From: Zeimonas sp964538505
GTDB taxonomy: Bacteria > Pseudomonadota > Gammaproteobacteria > Burkholderiales > Burkholderiaceae_E
Length of the DNA: 49,621 nucleotides
Assembly: GCA_964538505.1 (NCBI GenBank)
Contig: CAZIDY010000024.1
Span: 1 to 49,621 of the forward strand
Reading direction: 5' to 3'
Positions within the stretch are counted from its first letter, which is position 1, and every line of letters starts with the position of its first letter. This document shows positions 34,167-42,844 of this stretch, piece by piece. The position numbers were made by a program, and so were the translations under genes. Under the pieces are notes generated by a model, which worked only from the letters and a program-made list of their open reading frames with translations, was not told the DNA's origin and ran no database searches.

Positions 34167-34177
<11 letters not shown>
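32030..34177 (-). CDS. glyS: Glycyl-tRNA synthetase beta subunit
   Basis: 715 residues starting shortly before the family hallmark LLVELRTEELPPKALG. Further conserved blocks are HRFQSEGDIEI, ECLILTMRTNQKYFPLFD, FLIVSNMEV, ARFFFDVDRRTPL, ADRAALLAKTDLLTGMV and a C-terminal anticodon-binding-like domain. It forms the alpha2/beta2 bacterial enzyme with GlyQ. Its ATG lies 11 bases inside the glyQ 3' end, so the two are coupled. Confidence 0.97.
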
Positions 34178-35054
<877 letters not shown>

Positions 35055-35082
35055 GGCGCCGTCGTGGCGTCGAAAAAAGGTG

Positions 35083-35088
35083 ATTCTA
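35083..35088 (-). promoter_or_regulatory. Candidate -10 element upstream of glyQ
   Basis: TAGAAT on the minus strand, 28 bases before the glyQ ATG, followed by C as in the dusB candidate. No clear -35. Low certainty. Confidence 0.35.
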
Positions 35089-35105
35089 GCGGGTTCGATT
35101 ACAGG

Positions 35106-35183
35106 AACGGGGTCCGCAAAAGCCGGGGTCAGACCACGGTTACTTGTAACCGTGGTCTGACCCCGGCTTTTGCGGACCCCGTT
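35106..35183. repeat. Palindromic REP-like element, copy C: perfect 38-bp inverted repeat
   Basis: Arms at 35106-35143 and 35146-35183 are exact reverse complements with a 2-base spacer (TT). Each arm contains CGTGGTCTGACCCCGG plus an additional GGTCCGCAAAAG-type flank. It occupies the gap between lnt (upstream) and glyQ (downstream). On the minus strand it encodes the last dozen codons and stop of lnt. Confidence 0.95.
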
Positions 35184-36747
35184 TTGCGCGCAGCGATGAA
35201 CCGGCGACGGCGACACAGGCGAGCGCGAGCACGGCGACGGGCAGGTTGTCGAAGCGTGCATACGGCGTGATGCCGTCGGTGCCCTGTACGTGGATCTCGA
35301 GTACGCCGGCGGTATAGGGCTTCAGCTGCGCGAGCACCTGGCCGCGTGCGTCGATCGCCGCGGTCACGCCGGTGTTCGTCGAGCGCAGCATCGGACGCGC
35401 GAGCTCGAGCGCACGCATGCGCGAGATCTGCAGGTGCTGCGGCAGCGCGTGCGAGTCGCCGAACCAGCCGATGTTGCTCACGTTCACGAGGATCGTCGCG
35501 CCGCTGCGGACCTGCGTGGCGAGCTCCTCGCCGAAGAGGTCTTCGTAGCAGATGTTGAAGGCAATGCGCTGCCCGCCGATCCACAGCGGCCGCTGCTCCG
35601 CGGTGCCGCGCGCGAAGTCGCCGAGCGGGATGTGCATCAGGTCGACGAACCAGCCGAAGCCGAGGGGCACGAATTCGCCGAAGGGGACGAGGTGACGCTT
35701 GTCGTAGCGCCACGCGACCTCGCCGGTCGCGTCGATGACGCCGACGCTGTTCGTCAACGACCGGGTGGCTGCGTCGCTTGCGTTGTATTCATCCTCGAGC
35801 AGCGGCATGCCGATTGCCACGGCGGCGTCGGTCTTCTGCAGGTGGAAGACGATCGCTTCGTGCACGTCCTGCGGCGTGCGCGACCACGGCAGCGTCCATG
35901 CGGTCTCGGGCATCACGGTGAGCGGCGCGTCGCCCTGCAGCAGCTGGTTGGCGTACCAGTACATTGCCTCGAGGCTGCGCCGGGCATCGAACTTCAGGTC
36001 CTGCGCGATGTTTCCCTGCAGCAGCCGCACGCGCAGCGGCGCGCCGTGCGGCGAAGCCCAGTCGATCGTCGCGAGCGCGAGGCCGGCGACGAGCGGCAAC
36101 GCGGCAAGGCCTGCGCCGACAGCGCGCGTGCTGCGCGAGCGCTGCTGCGCATCGGGCAGGCCGCCGACCGCGAGTGCGGAGCCGAAGGCGACGAGCGCCG
36201 CGAGCAGGCACACGCCGTAGACGCCGAGCAGCGGCGCGAACGCGGCGAGCGGTCCGTCGACGTGCGCATAGCCGATCGCGAGCCACGGAAAGCCGGTGAA
36301 GAGCCAGCCGCGCAGCATCTCGGCGAGTGCCCACGCGCCGGCGAAGAGCAGTGCGAGTGCCGCTGCGCGCACGAGCGGTCGGGCCCCGCGCGCGCGCAGC
36401 GCACGGTCGAGGCGCGCGAACGCGGCGCAGGCGAGTGCGCCGAACGACGCGAGGTAGGCGGCGAAGAGCAGCAGCGCGAGCGCGGCGAGCACGGCCGGCA
36501 TGCCGCCGTAGCGATGCATGCTGATGTAGAGCCACGAAACGCCGGCGGCGAAGCAGCCGAACCCGTAGACGAAGCCGAGCAACAGGGCGCGGTCGGGCGC
36601 GCGCAGGACCAGCCCGATCAGCAGCGCGAGCGCCGCGAGCTGCAGCCACCATGCAGGAAAGGGCCAGAAGCTCGCCGCCTGCACGAGCCCGGCGACCAGA
36701 GACAGCGCGATCGGCGCGGCGCGTAGTCCGCGCACAGGCGCGTTCAA
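35140..36747 (-). CDS. lnt: Apolipoprotein N-acyltransferase
   Basis: 535 residues from TTG 36747. The N-terminal half is six or more membrane helices; the C-terminal half is a periplasmic nitrilase domain with the catalytic triad: Glu in TVMPETAWTLPW, Lys in YDKRHLVPFGEFVP and Cys in AFNICYEDLFGE. It N-acylates the lipoprotein cysteine (such as that of Pal). The TTG start overlaps the corC stop as TTGA; a GTG four codons in is an alternative. The last ~12 residues (KRGPQKPGSDHGYK) are encoded by the palindromic repeat, a likely acquired tail. Confidence 0.93.
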   Translation of the reverse strand: MNAPVRGLRAAPIALSLVAGLVQAASFWPFPAWWLQLAALALLIGLVLRAPDRALLLGFVYGFGCFAAGVSWLYISMHRYGGMPAVLAALALLLFAAYLASFGALACAAFARLDRALRARGARPLVRAAALALLFAGAWALAEMLRGWLFTGFPWLAIGYAHVDGPLAAFAPLLGVYGVCLLAALVAFGSALAVGGLPDAQQRSRSTRAVGAGLAALPLVAGLALATIDWASPHGAPLRVRLLQGNIAQDLKFDARRSLEAMYWYANQLLQGDAPLTVMPETAWTLPWSRTPQDVHEAIVFHLQKTDAAVAIGMPLLEDEYNASDAATRSLTNSVGVIDATGEVAWRYDKRHLVPFGEFVPLGFGWFVDLMHIPLGDFARGTAEQRPLWIGGQRIAFNICYEDLFGEELATQVRSGATILVNVSNIGWFGDSHALPQHLQISRMRALELARPMLRSTNTGVTAAIDARGQVLAQLKPYTAGVLEIHVQGTDGITPYARFDNLPVAVLALACVAVAGSSLRAKRGPQKPGSDHGYK

Positions 36748-37796
36748 CCGCCGTGTGCGACGGTGGTTCCGGCGCCCTTCGCGCGCCGCATCTTCGCGCC
36801 GGGTGCGCTCATCGCAGCATGGGCGTCGAACGCGAGGGTTTCGGCAATGGGTCCTTCGACGCGTGCGTCGGCGTTGCCCGCGCGTGCGTCGGCGTTGCCT
36901 GCGCGGGTATCGGCATTGCCGATGTGCGCATCGGCGCTCCGCACGCTGGCCGGCAGCCGCTCGGTGCGCAACAGCAGCGCCTGCGATGCGTCGGCTCGCA
37001 GCACCTCGAAACGCAGGCCGTCGAGTACGATGCGGTCGCCGCGTCGCGGCACGCGCCCGAGGCGATCGCCGATCAGCGCGCCGATCATCTCCGGTGTCTC
37101 GGGCAGCCTCGTGCCCATCGCTTCGTTGATCGCCTCGATGCGGGCGCTGGCGCGAACGCGATGACGCAGAGCGCCGTTCGGCGAAGGCTCGATGCGAACG
37201 ATGTCGTCGTCGGGTGAATCGACCTCGAGATCGTCGTCGAGGTCGCCGACGATCTGCTCGATGGCGTCCTCGAGCGTGACGAGACCCGCGGTGCCGCCGT
37301 ACTCGTCGACGACGATCGCCATATGCGCACGCTGCTCGCGAAGTTCGCGCAGCAGCATGTTCAATTTCTTCGACTCGGGGACGAAGAGTGCCGGGCGCAG
37401 CAGTTCGTGCACGTCGGCAGCGCCCTGCGTGCACAGTCGCAGCAGCGACTTGGTGTCGAGAATGCCGACGACGTTGTCGAGGTCGCCCTCGACGACCGGG
37501 AAACGCGAGTGACCGCTTGCAATTACCTTGGGCAGGAAGGTCGCCGGTGGCTGCGAGATGTCGACCACATCCATCTCGGCGCGCGGGACCATGATGTCGC
37601 GCGCAGTGAGCTCGGAGACTTGCAGGACGCCTTCGATCATGATCATCGCTTCGGCGTCGAGCAGCGCACGTTCGTGCGCCTGTCTGAGCAGATCGAGCAG
37701 TTGCTCCCGATCTTCGGGGACACGCAGCAGCAGGGCCGCGAGTCTTTCCAGCAGGGGTTTACGTTGATCGGTGCCCTGTGGTGGGCCGTCGGACAT
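36744..37796 (-). CDS. corC: CorC/HlyC-family CBS-domain protein with repeat-rich C-terminal tail
   Basis: 350 residues. Two CBS domains (about 62-180) with VSELTARDIMVPRAEMDVVD, VVGILDTKSLL and VVDEYGGTAGLVTLEDAIE, then a CorC_HlyC transporter-associated domain (about 200-280, with ETPEMIGALIGDRLGRVP). Family members are linked to magnesium/cobalt efflux or resistance. The remaining ~70 residues are unusual and include four seven-residue repeats (NADARAG type) encoded by 21-bp tandem DNA. It belongs to the phoH-ybeY-corC-lnt row; ybeY ends 87 bp upstream. Confidence 0.93.
   Translation of the reverse strand: MSDGPPQGTDQRKPLLERLAALLLRVPEDREQLLDLLRQAHERALLDAEAMIMIEGVLQVSELTARDIMVPRAEMDVVDISQPPATFLPKVIASGHSRFPVVEGDLDNVVGILDTKSLLRLCTQGAADVHELLRPALFVPESKKLNMLLRELREQRAHMAIVVDEYGGTAGLVTLEDAIEQIVGDLDDDLEVDSPDDDIVRIEPSPNGALRHRVRASARIEAINEAMGTRLPETPEMIGALIGDRLGRVPRRGDRIVLDGLRFEVLRADASQALLLRTERLPASVRSADAHIGNADTRAGNADARAGNADARVEGPIAETLAFDAHAAMSAPGAKMRRAKGAGTTVAHGG
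36855..36938. repeat. Four 21-bp tandem repeats in the corC 3' end
   Basis: Units at 36855, 36876, 36897 and 36918, each 21 bp, encode in frame SADAHIG, NADTRAG, NADARAG and NADARVE. They lie in the C-terminal extension, beyond the recognised domains. Confidence 0.85.
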
Positions 37797-37883
37797 GCGG
37801 GCAGAGACGGAGTTGTGTTCCCGGCAGGATACCCGATCGTGATTCGCTGGGGCAAACTTCCCGACGACGGCGGGGGCGCTCGA

Positions 37884-38339
37884 TCAGTGCCACGGATCGG
37901 GCAGGCGCAGGCGGCGCATCAACGCGCTTTCGCGCTGCTGCATGCGCGCTGCACCACTGTCGGTGTCGTGCTCGTATCCGCTCGCATGCAGCACGCCGTG
38001 CACGACCAGGTGCGCGAGGTGCGCGGCGAGTGTCTTGTGCTGCTCGCGCGCCTCGCGCTGCACTACCGGCAGGCACAGTGCGATGTCGGCGCGAACGCCG
38101 TCGGCATCTTCGTACGGGAAGGTGAGCACGTTCGTCGGGTAGTCGCGCTTGCGGTACGTGCGATTCAGCGCGCATCCTTCGTGCGCGTCGACGAAACGCA
38201 GCACGATCTGCGCGTCCGACTCGAGCGCCGCGGCGACCCAGCGGCGCAACCGTGCGCGCGATACGGGCAGCTCGTCGAGCCCTTCTCCGAGCTGCACCAC
38301 AAGCGACAGGCGAGGATGCTTCGCCGGCTCAACCTCCAT
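37884..38339 (-). CDS. ybeY: Endoribonuclease YbeY (rRNA maturation factor)
   Basis: 151 residues. The zinc-binding signature HGVLHASGYEHDTD (H-G-x-x-H-x5-H) is near residue 113, with the family block RDYPTNVLTFPYED upstream. It functions in 16S rRNA 3' end maturation and ribosome quality control. Its start overlaps the phoH 3' end by 11 bases, so the two are coupled. Confidence 0.96.
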   Translation of the reverse strand: MEVEPAKHPRLSLVVQLGEGLDELPVSRARLRRWVAAALESDAQIVLRFVDAHEGCALNRTYRKRDYPTNVLTFPYEDADGVRADIALCLPVVQREAREQHKTLAAHLAHLVVHGVLHASGYEHDTDSGAARMQQRESALMRRLRLPDPWH

Positions 38340-39330
38340 CGGCGGCGGCTTCGTAGGCGTCGACGATGCGCGCGACGAGCGGGTGCCGCACGACGTCGGA
38401 GCTGTCGAAATCGGTGAACGCGAGTCCGCGTACGCGGTTGAGGATGCGGCGCGCCTCGATCAGCCCCGACGCCTGTCCTTTCGGCAGGTCGATCTGCGTC
38501 GTGTCGCCGGTGACGACCGCGCGCGATCCGAAGCCGATGCGCGTGAGGAACATCTTCATCTGCTCGGGTGTCGTGTTCTGCGCTTCGTCGAGGATGATGA
38601 ACGAGTGGTTCAACGTGCGCCCGCGCATGTAGGCGAGCGGCGCGATCTCGATCGCCTGCTTCTCGAACATCCGGTTCGTGCGCTCGAAGCCGAGCAGGTC
38701 GTAGAGCGCGTCGTACAGCGGCCGCAGGTAGGGGTCGACCTTCTGCGCGAGATCGCCCGGCAGGAAGCCGAGACGTTCGCCGGCTTCGACCGCCGGGCGC
38801 GTGAGCACGATGCGCTTGATCGCGTCGCGCTCGAGCGCGTCGACGGCGCAGGCGACGGCGAGATAGGTCTTGCCGGTGCCGGCGGGGCCCAGCCCGAAGG
38901 TGATGTCGTGCGACAGGATGTTGCGCAGGTATTCGCGCTGGCGCGGCGTGCGGCCCTGCAGGTCGCTGCGTCGCGTGTGCAGCACGGGTGCCGGTGGCTC
39001 GTCGGGCGCGCCTTCGGCCGTGCTGCTGGCCGGACCTGCCTTCAACTCGACGAGGCCGAGCTGCACGTCGTCGAGCGACAGCGGTTCGCCGGCGCGCTCG
39101 TGGAAATGCTTCAACACCTGTTGCGCGCGCCGGGCAGCGGCGGGGGGGCCCTCGATGCCGAAGGTGTCGCCGCGGCGCGTGATGCGCACGTCGAAGGCTT
39201 CCTCGATCTGCCGCAGGTTCCGATCGAGCGGACCGCACAGGTTCGCCAGGCGCCGGTTGTCGGCGACCTCAGGCGAGAATTCGATGGTGCGGGTCTTCGC
39301 GGCGGCTTTGGGCGAGGGCAAGGCGCTCAC
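38329..39330 (-). CDS. PhoH-like ATPase (PhoL/YbeZ)
   Basis: 333 residues (GTG start) with Walker A GPAGTGKTYLAVA near 150, Walker B FIILDEAQNTTPEQMK and the family block VTGDTTQIDLP. The N-terminal KH-like region (about 25-95) is typical. It partners YbeY in RNA metabolism. The usual upstream neighbour is miaB; here two extra genes intervene and phoH begins only 8 bp after the FecR-domain gene. Confidence 0.94.
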   Translation of the reverse strand: MSALPSPKAAAKTRTIEFSPEVADNRRLANLCGPLDRNLRQIEEAFDVRITRRGDTFGIEGPPAAARRAQQVLKHFHERAGEPLSLDDVQLGLVELKAGPASSTAEGAPDEPPAPVLHTRRSDLQGRTPRQREYLRNILSHDITFGLGPAGTGKTYLAVACAVDALERDAIKRIVLTRPAVEAGERLGFLPGDLAQKVDPYLRPLYDALYDLLGFERTNRMFEKQAIEIAPLAYMRGRTLNHSFIILDEAQNTTPEQMKMFLTRIGFGSRAVVTGDTTQIDLPKGQASGLIEARRILNRVRGLAFTDFDSSDVVRHPLVARIVDAYEAAADGG

Positions 39331-39338
39331 ACGGTGGG

Positions 39339-41399
39339 TTACTCCTGGGGATTCTTCTTGCCGAAGACCCCGACCCCCGAGATTGTAGGACTGCTGCCGG
39401 AGCCCGTGATCCGATAGGTGATACCGAGCCGCGCCGCGTCGGGCCCGAAGAGGCCGCCGTCGAGCTGTGCCGAGCAGCCCGCCGTGCAGTCGACCGGAGC
39501 CGCCTGCGTGCCGGTCGCAGCGACCTGTCCCTGGAATGCGTGGCCGGCGCCGGTCGCGATCGTGCTGAGTGCCGGGTTGTCTGCGCCGCCCGGCGTCGCG
39601 AAGCGGTAGCTCGAGTCGGGGAACGCAATGCTCGCGTCGACGCCCACTTTCGCCCCCGACGGCGAGAACGCGACTGCTGCGCGTCCGTCGAAGGTGCCGG
39701 TCGGGCCGCCGGTGGAGAGCGTCGGCCGCGTCGCGCCGACGAGCTCATAGCCGAAGACGCCGCTGGTCGGGATCGTCGCCGAAGGAATGCCGACGAGGTA
39801 GTGTAGGCCTTGATTGCCGGCGATCTGCAACAGGGGCAGGTCCGCTACGGTCACGGTTGCGCGTCCGCCGGTCCAGCGTCCCCAGCTCGTCCAGGCGTCG
39901 TGTCCGGCTTCCACGATCGTCGTGTTGCCTTTCCCGATGCGGCACAGAATCTGGAAACGGCACCATTCGAAAGCGCTCAGCCGCATCGCATCGTCGAGCT
40001 CGAGCGAGCCGGAGTTCACGTTGCGGTCGACGGCCAACCACCACGGCGGAGCGAGCACTCGCAAGGTGGCGCTTGAACCCGGGGCGGCCTGCGAATCGAC
40101 CGGGTGCGTGCCGGATCCGAGTGGCGGTGGTGTGCCCGGGCCGGGATCGCCGGAGCCCGGGCCGGTGCCCGGCTCGCCAGGGCCTTCCGCGACCGGATCG
40201 CCCGTCCCTGGATCCCCGGCGCCGGGGCCGGCAGGTGGACCGGAACCGGGCGTGCCTCCGCTGCCGTCGGGGCTGCCAGGCCGTCCGCCCGGGCCGAGCA
40301 GCTGCTCGAGCACCGGCAGCAGGATGCCCTCCGGCCCGCGCCGTTCGTTTGGCGAAACAGCCGCAGCGGGTGGACCCGCTTCGGTCGCGACGAAGCGGGG
40401 CCAGACATCGACGAGCGCGTCGGCGCCCGGGTCGGCTGCGCTGTTGCCTGCGGTGGCAGGCGTCTGCGCCGGTCCGTCCTTCGTTGCCGGTGCCTGTGTC
40501 GCGATGGTGCCGGACGCGGGAGCGGCTGCGCCGTTGGTACTGGAGGTCGAAGGGGAAGCCGACGGGAGCGCGCGGCCTGCGTCTGCCGCAGCGGCCGAAC
40601 GGCCCGTGCCCTGTGCGAATCTCGAGCCGGACGTTCCCGACGCATCCGCCGAACCGGATCCGTCCGCCGAGCCCGCCGACCCCGCTGAGCCCGTCGTCTG
40701 CCCGTCGGCGCTCGTGGCGCTGGCCGGCCCGCTGCTGCTGGCGGTGGCCGTCCCGCCGGTGCTGCGCTCGCGCGGCGTGCCGAGGCTGATCGGCGGCAGC
40801 ACCGGTCCGCTTTCGGTGTGCCGCGGCGGCGTGTCTGCGCTTTCGGCCGCGGCGGCCTGCCCGGTGTCGACCTCGATTTCTCCGGCGTCGGTCAGCAGGA
40901 CGATGCGTCCCTGCGTGACCGCGACGCGCAGCCCGGCGCGCGCCCCCGGCGCGCAGATCGGGTCGCAGACCGTCTGCTCGGCGACGTATTCGGTTCCGCG
41001 CACGCCGACCGTCGCGGTCGGCGTCTTCATCCGGTAGTCGTCGTGACGGATCTTGCCGATCGCGCCCGTCACCGTGCGCAGCGCGCCACGCAACAGGAAG
41101 AAGAAGGCGCGCTGTTCGTTCTCGGCGAAGCGATATTCGTCAATGCGAAAGGCGGTGCCCGGTTGCAGCGAGACGATCGATCCGTCGCTGAAGCGGATCT
41201 GCACGCGGCCGTCATTGCCCGTGCGGATGAGGTCGCCGCGGCGGACCTCGGTACCCGCGGAAACGGGTGCGATCGAGAATGCGCCGGGCGCGCTGCGCTC
41301 GAGCATCACACGTCCGGCGACGACGAGCGCTCGACCGTCCTCTGCGGCGACAGGCTGCATCCAGGCGAGAAGAGCGAAGAGGAAGACGAGCGCGCGCAT
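39339..41399 (-). CDS. Exported FecR-domain protein with C-terminal TbpB-like barrel domain (putative type XI secretion cargo)
   Basis: 686 residues: signal peptide (about 1-21, ending QPVAA), a FecR domain (about 25-150, with RRGDLIRTGNDGRVQIRFSD and KTPTATVGVRGTEYVAEQTV), a very long Gly/Pro/Ser-rich linker (about 190-450), and a C-terminal beta-rich domain (about 515-686). The C-terminal domain has alternating Gly/aromatic strands and GLFGPDAARLGITYRI, which resembles the GxFxGPxAxExGG block of the TbpBD barrel in transferrin-binding proteins and Slam-dependent haemophores. There is no lipobox, so it would be soluble or non-lipidated. The ATG overlaps the stop of the Slam-like gene as TGATG, a strong sign of joint function. 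The domain resemblance is by eye; function is inferred. Confidence 0.75.
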   Translation of the reverse strand: MRALVFLFALLAWMQPVAAEDGRALVVAGRVMLERSAPGAFSIAPVSAGTEVRRGDLIRTGNDGRVQIRFSDGSIVSLQPGTAFRIDEYRFAENEQRAFFFLLRGALRTVTGAIGKIRHDDYRMKTPTATVGVRGTEYVAEQTVCDPICAPGARAGLRVAVTQGRIVLLTDAGEIEVDTGQAAAAESADTPPRHTESGPVLPPISLGTPRERSTGGTATASSSGPASATSADGQTTGSAGSAGSADGSGSADASGTSGSRFAQGTGRSAAAADAGRALPSASPSTSSTNGAAAPASGTIATQAPATKDGPAQTPATAGNSAADPGADALVDVWPRFVATEAGPPAAAVSPNERRGPEGILLPVLEQLLGPGGRPGSPDGSGGTPGSGPPAGPGAGDPGTGDPVAEGPGEPGTGPGSGDPGPGTPPPLGSGTHPVDSQAAPGSSATLRVLAPPWWLAVDRNVNSGSLELDDAMRLSAFEWCRFQILCRIGKGNTTIVEAGHDAWTSWGRWTGGRATVTVADLPLLQIAGNQGLHYLVGIPSATIPTSGVFGYELVGATRPTLSTGGPTGTFDGRAAVAFSPSGAKVGVDASIAFPDSSYRFATPGGADNPALSTIATGAGHAFQGQVAATGTQAAPVDCTAGCSAQLDGGLFGPDAARLGITYRITGSGSSPTISGVGVFGKKNPQE

Positions 41400-42844
41400 C
41401 AGCGGAACCGGTAGCGAAGGACGACGCCGGCCTGTGTGCGTCGGAAGTCGTTCGGCGCGACGCTCGAGCGGCTTCGCGTGTGCGTGATCGTCGGTGCAAC
41501 GATCCATTTCGACCGGAGCGGCCGTTCTGCGCCGATACGCAGGTCGGTCTGCCGGTCTTCGCGCACGACGCCGAAGAACGGCTCGATCGCGTCGAAATCG
41601 CGTGTCTCGTACGAAAGCGATGCGAAGCCGCGCCATTGGGCGCCGAGCGCGGCGCTGTACGCGCCGCGCAGGCTGCGGTAGTCGTACGACAGGTTGTCGA
41701 ACCCGCGCCGCGACCGCTCGCGTCCGCCCGACACGCTGGCGACGACGACCGGACGTGAAGCGCCCGTGAGTGTACGTGCGAAGGTGAGCCCGAGTCCCGA
41801 CCGGCGGGCATCGCGCGCAGGCTCGTCCGGGAAGTCGAACGCGAAGTGCTGCGCGTAGACACCGATGCGCGTGCGCCGGTCGAGCTCGCATTGCCATTGG
41901 GCGAGCAGGCCCGCGGCGTCGCGGAAGTCCGCGCCGCCGAGCCGCAGGTGCTGGGCCTGGACGAGCATGTCGATTCGATGGCAACCGCCGCGAACGGCGA
42001 ATCCGGTATTCAGGTCGAACTGGTCCTGATCGAGTGTATGTGCGGATGGATGGCGTCTGTGTGCGGTACGTCCGCCGATGGTCCACTGCCACGCACCGCC
42101 GATCGGCATCGTCCAGTCCGCCGCCAGTGCGGCGCCGAAAACGGCGCTGTCGCGGGGCCGGCTGATGCCCAGCGGAACGACCGCGGTGCCGTCGGCCAGG
42201 ATCCAGCGGCCGGAGGCGCTGCCGAAGTTCACGTTCGAGTCGTAGCCGGCTTCGAGCTCGGCCCAGGCGGTGAACTGTGGTTCGCCGCGGCGCGCCAGGC
42301 TGCCGATCACGTCGAGATAGCGGCCGATGACCTGGCGCACTTCCTGCGGGACGGCGCTGGCCGACAGCGCTTCGAACTCGCGGCGCGCGTTTTCGTGCTC
42401 GCGCAGCGCGAAATAGGCGCGCGCGAGCTCGGCGCGCGCCTGCAGGAAATCGGGTCGGACGATCAGCACGCGCTCCAACGCGAGCACCGCGCGGCCCGGT
42501 CGGCCCGAATCGAGCGACGCCAGCCCGAGCAGGTAGTCGAACTCCGGGTCGCCTGCGTAGTCACCGACGCGCGCATCGAGCGCCTGCCAGGCGCGCTCGG
42601 ACTCGCCGGCGTCGAGCCAGATGCGCGCCTGACGTATCAGCGCGGCAAGCGTCGTTGGCGCTGCGTCCTGCATGTTTTCGACAGGGGATTCGCCCGCCGC
42701 CTGCGCATGCAGTTGCGCCGCTGCCGGAAGCGAGAGCAGCGCGGCGAGTGCGGCCGACAGGATGCGCGACGGCGCGCGCGCAATGCGGATGCCGCGCGAC
42801 GGCGCGCGCGTAATGGGCGTGACGCGCGACGGCGCGCGCGTCAT
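41399..42844 (-). CDS. TPR plus outer-membrane beta-barrel protein, Slam-like (DUF560 type)
   Basis: 481 residues: an N-terminal repetitive extension (TRAPSR-type, about 1-28), a hydrophobic signal segment ending AQLHAQA, a TPR region (about 65-160, with GDPEFDYLLGLASLDSGRPG and ARAELARAYFALREHENA), then a beta-barrel (about 185-481). The barrel opens with FTAWAELEAGYDSNVNFGS, typical of Slam/DUF560 and related TPR-porin proteins, and ends VVLRYRFR. Slam proteins are outer-membrane translocons that export cargo bearing TbpB-like barrels (type XI secretion). The FecR-domain protein encoded next could be such cargo. The ATG overlaps the miaB stop (ATGA). Assignment is by architecture, not alignment. 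Confidence 0.75.
   Translation of the reverse strand: MTRAPSRVTPITRAPSRGIRIARAPSRILSAALAALLSLPAAAQLHAQAAGESPVENMQDAAPTTLAALIRQARIWLDAGESERAWQALDARVGDYAGDPEFDYLLGLASLDSGRPGRAVLALERVLIVRPDFLQARAELARAYFALREHENARREFEALSASAVPQEVRQVIGRYLDVIGSLARRGEPQFTAWAELEAGYDSNVNFGSASGRWILADGTAVVPLGISRPRDSAVFGAALAADWTMPIGGAWQWTIGGRTAHRRHPSAHTLDQDQFDLNTGFAVRGGCHRIDMLVQAQHLRLGGADFRDAAGLLAQWQCELDRRTRIGVYAQHFAFDFPDEPARDARRSGLGLTFARTLTGASRPVVVASVSGGRERSRRGFDNLSYDYRSLRGAYSAALGAQWRGFASLSYETRDFDAIEPFFGVVREDRQTDLRIGAERPLRSKWIVAPTITHTRSRSSVAPNDFRRTQAGVVLRYRFR
42764..42844. repeat. 30-bp tandem repeat (2.7 units) over the miaB end and the Slam-like start
   Basis: Units begin GCGCGACGGCGCGCGCG at 42764, 42794 and 42824. 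They encode repeated TRAPSR-type decapeptides ahead of the signal peptide, and the last unit contains the start codon of the Slam-like gene. Confidence 0.9.

Noticed and set aside
41400..42092. N-terminal extension of the FecR-domain protein over the Slam-like gene
   Set aside because: The signal peptide begins at ATG 41399, overlapping the stop of the Slam-like gene; the extra part is an out-of-frame shadow.
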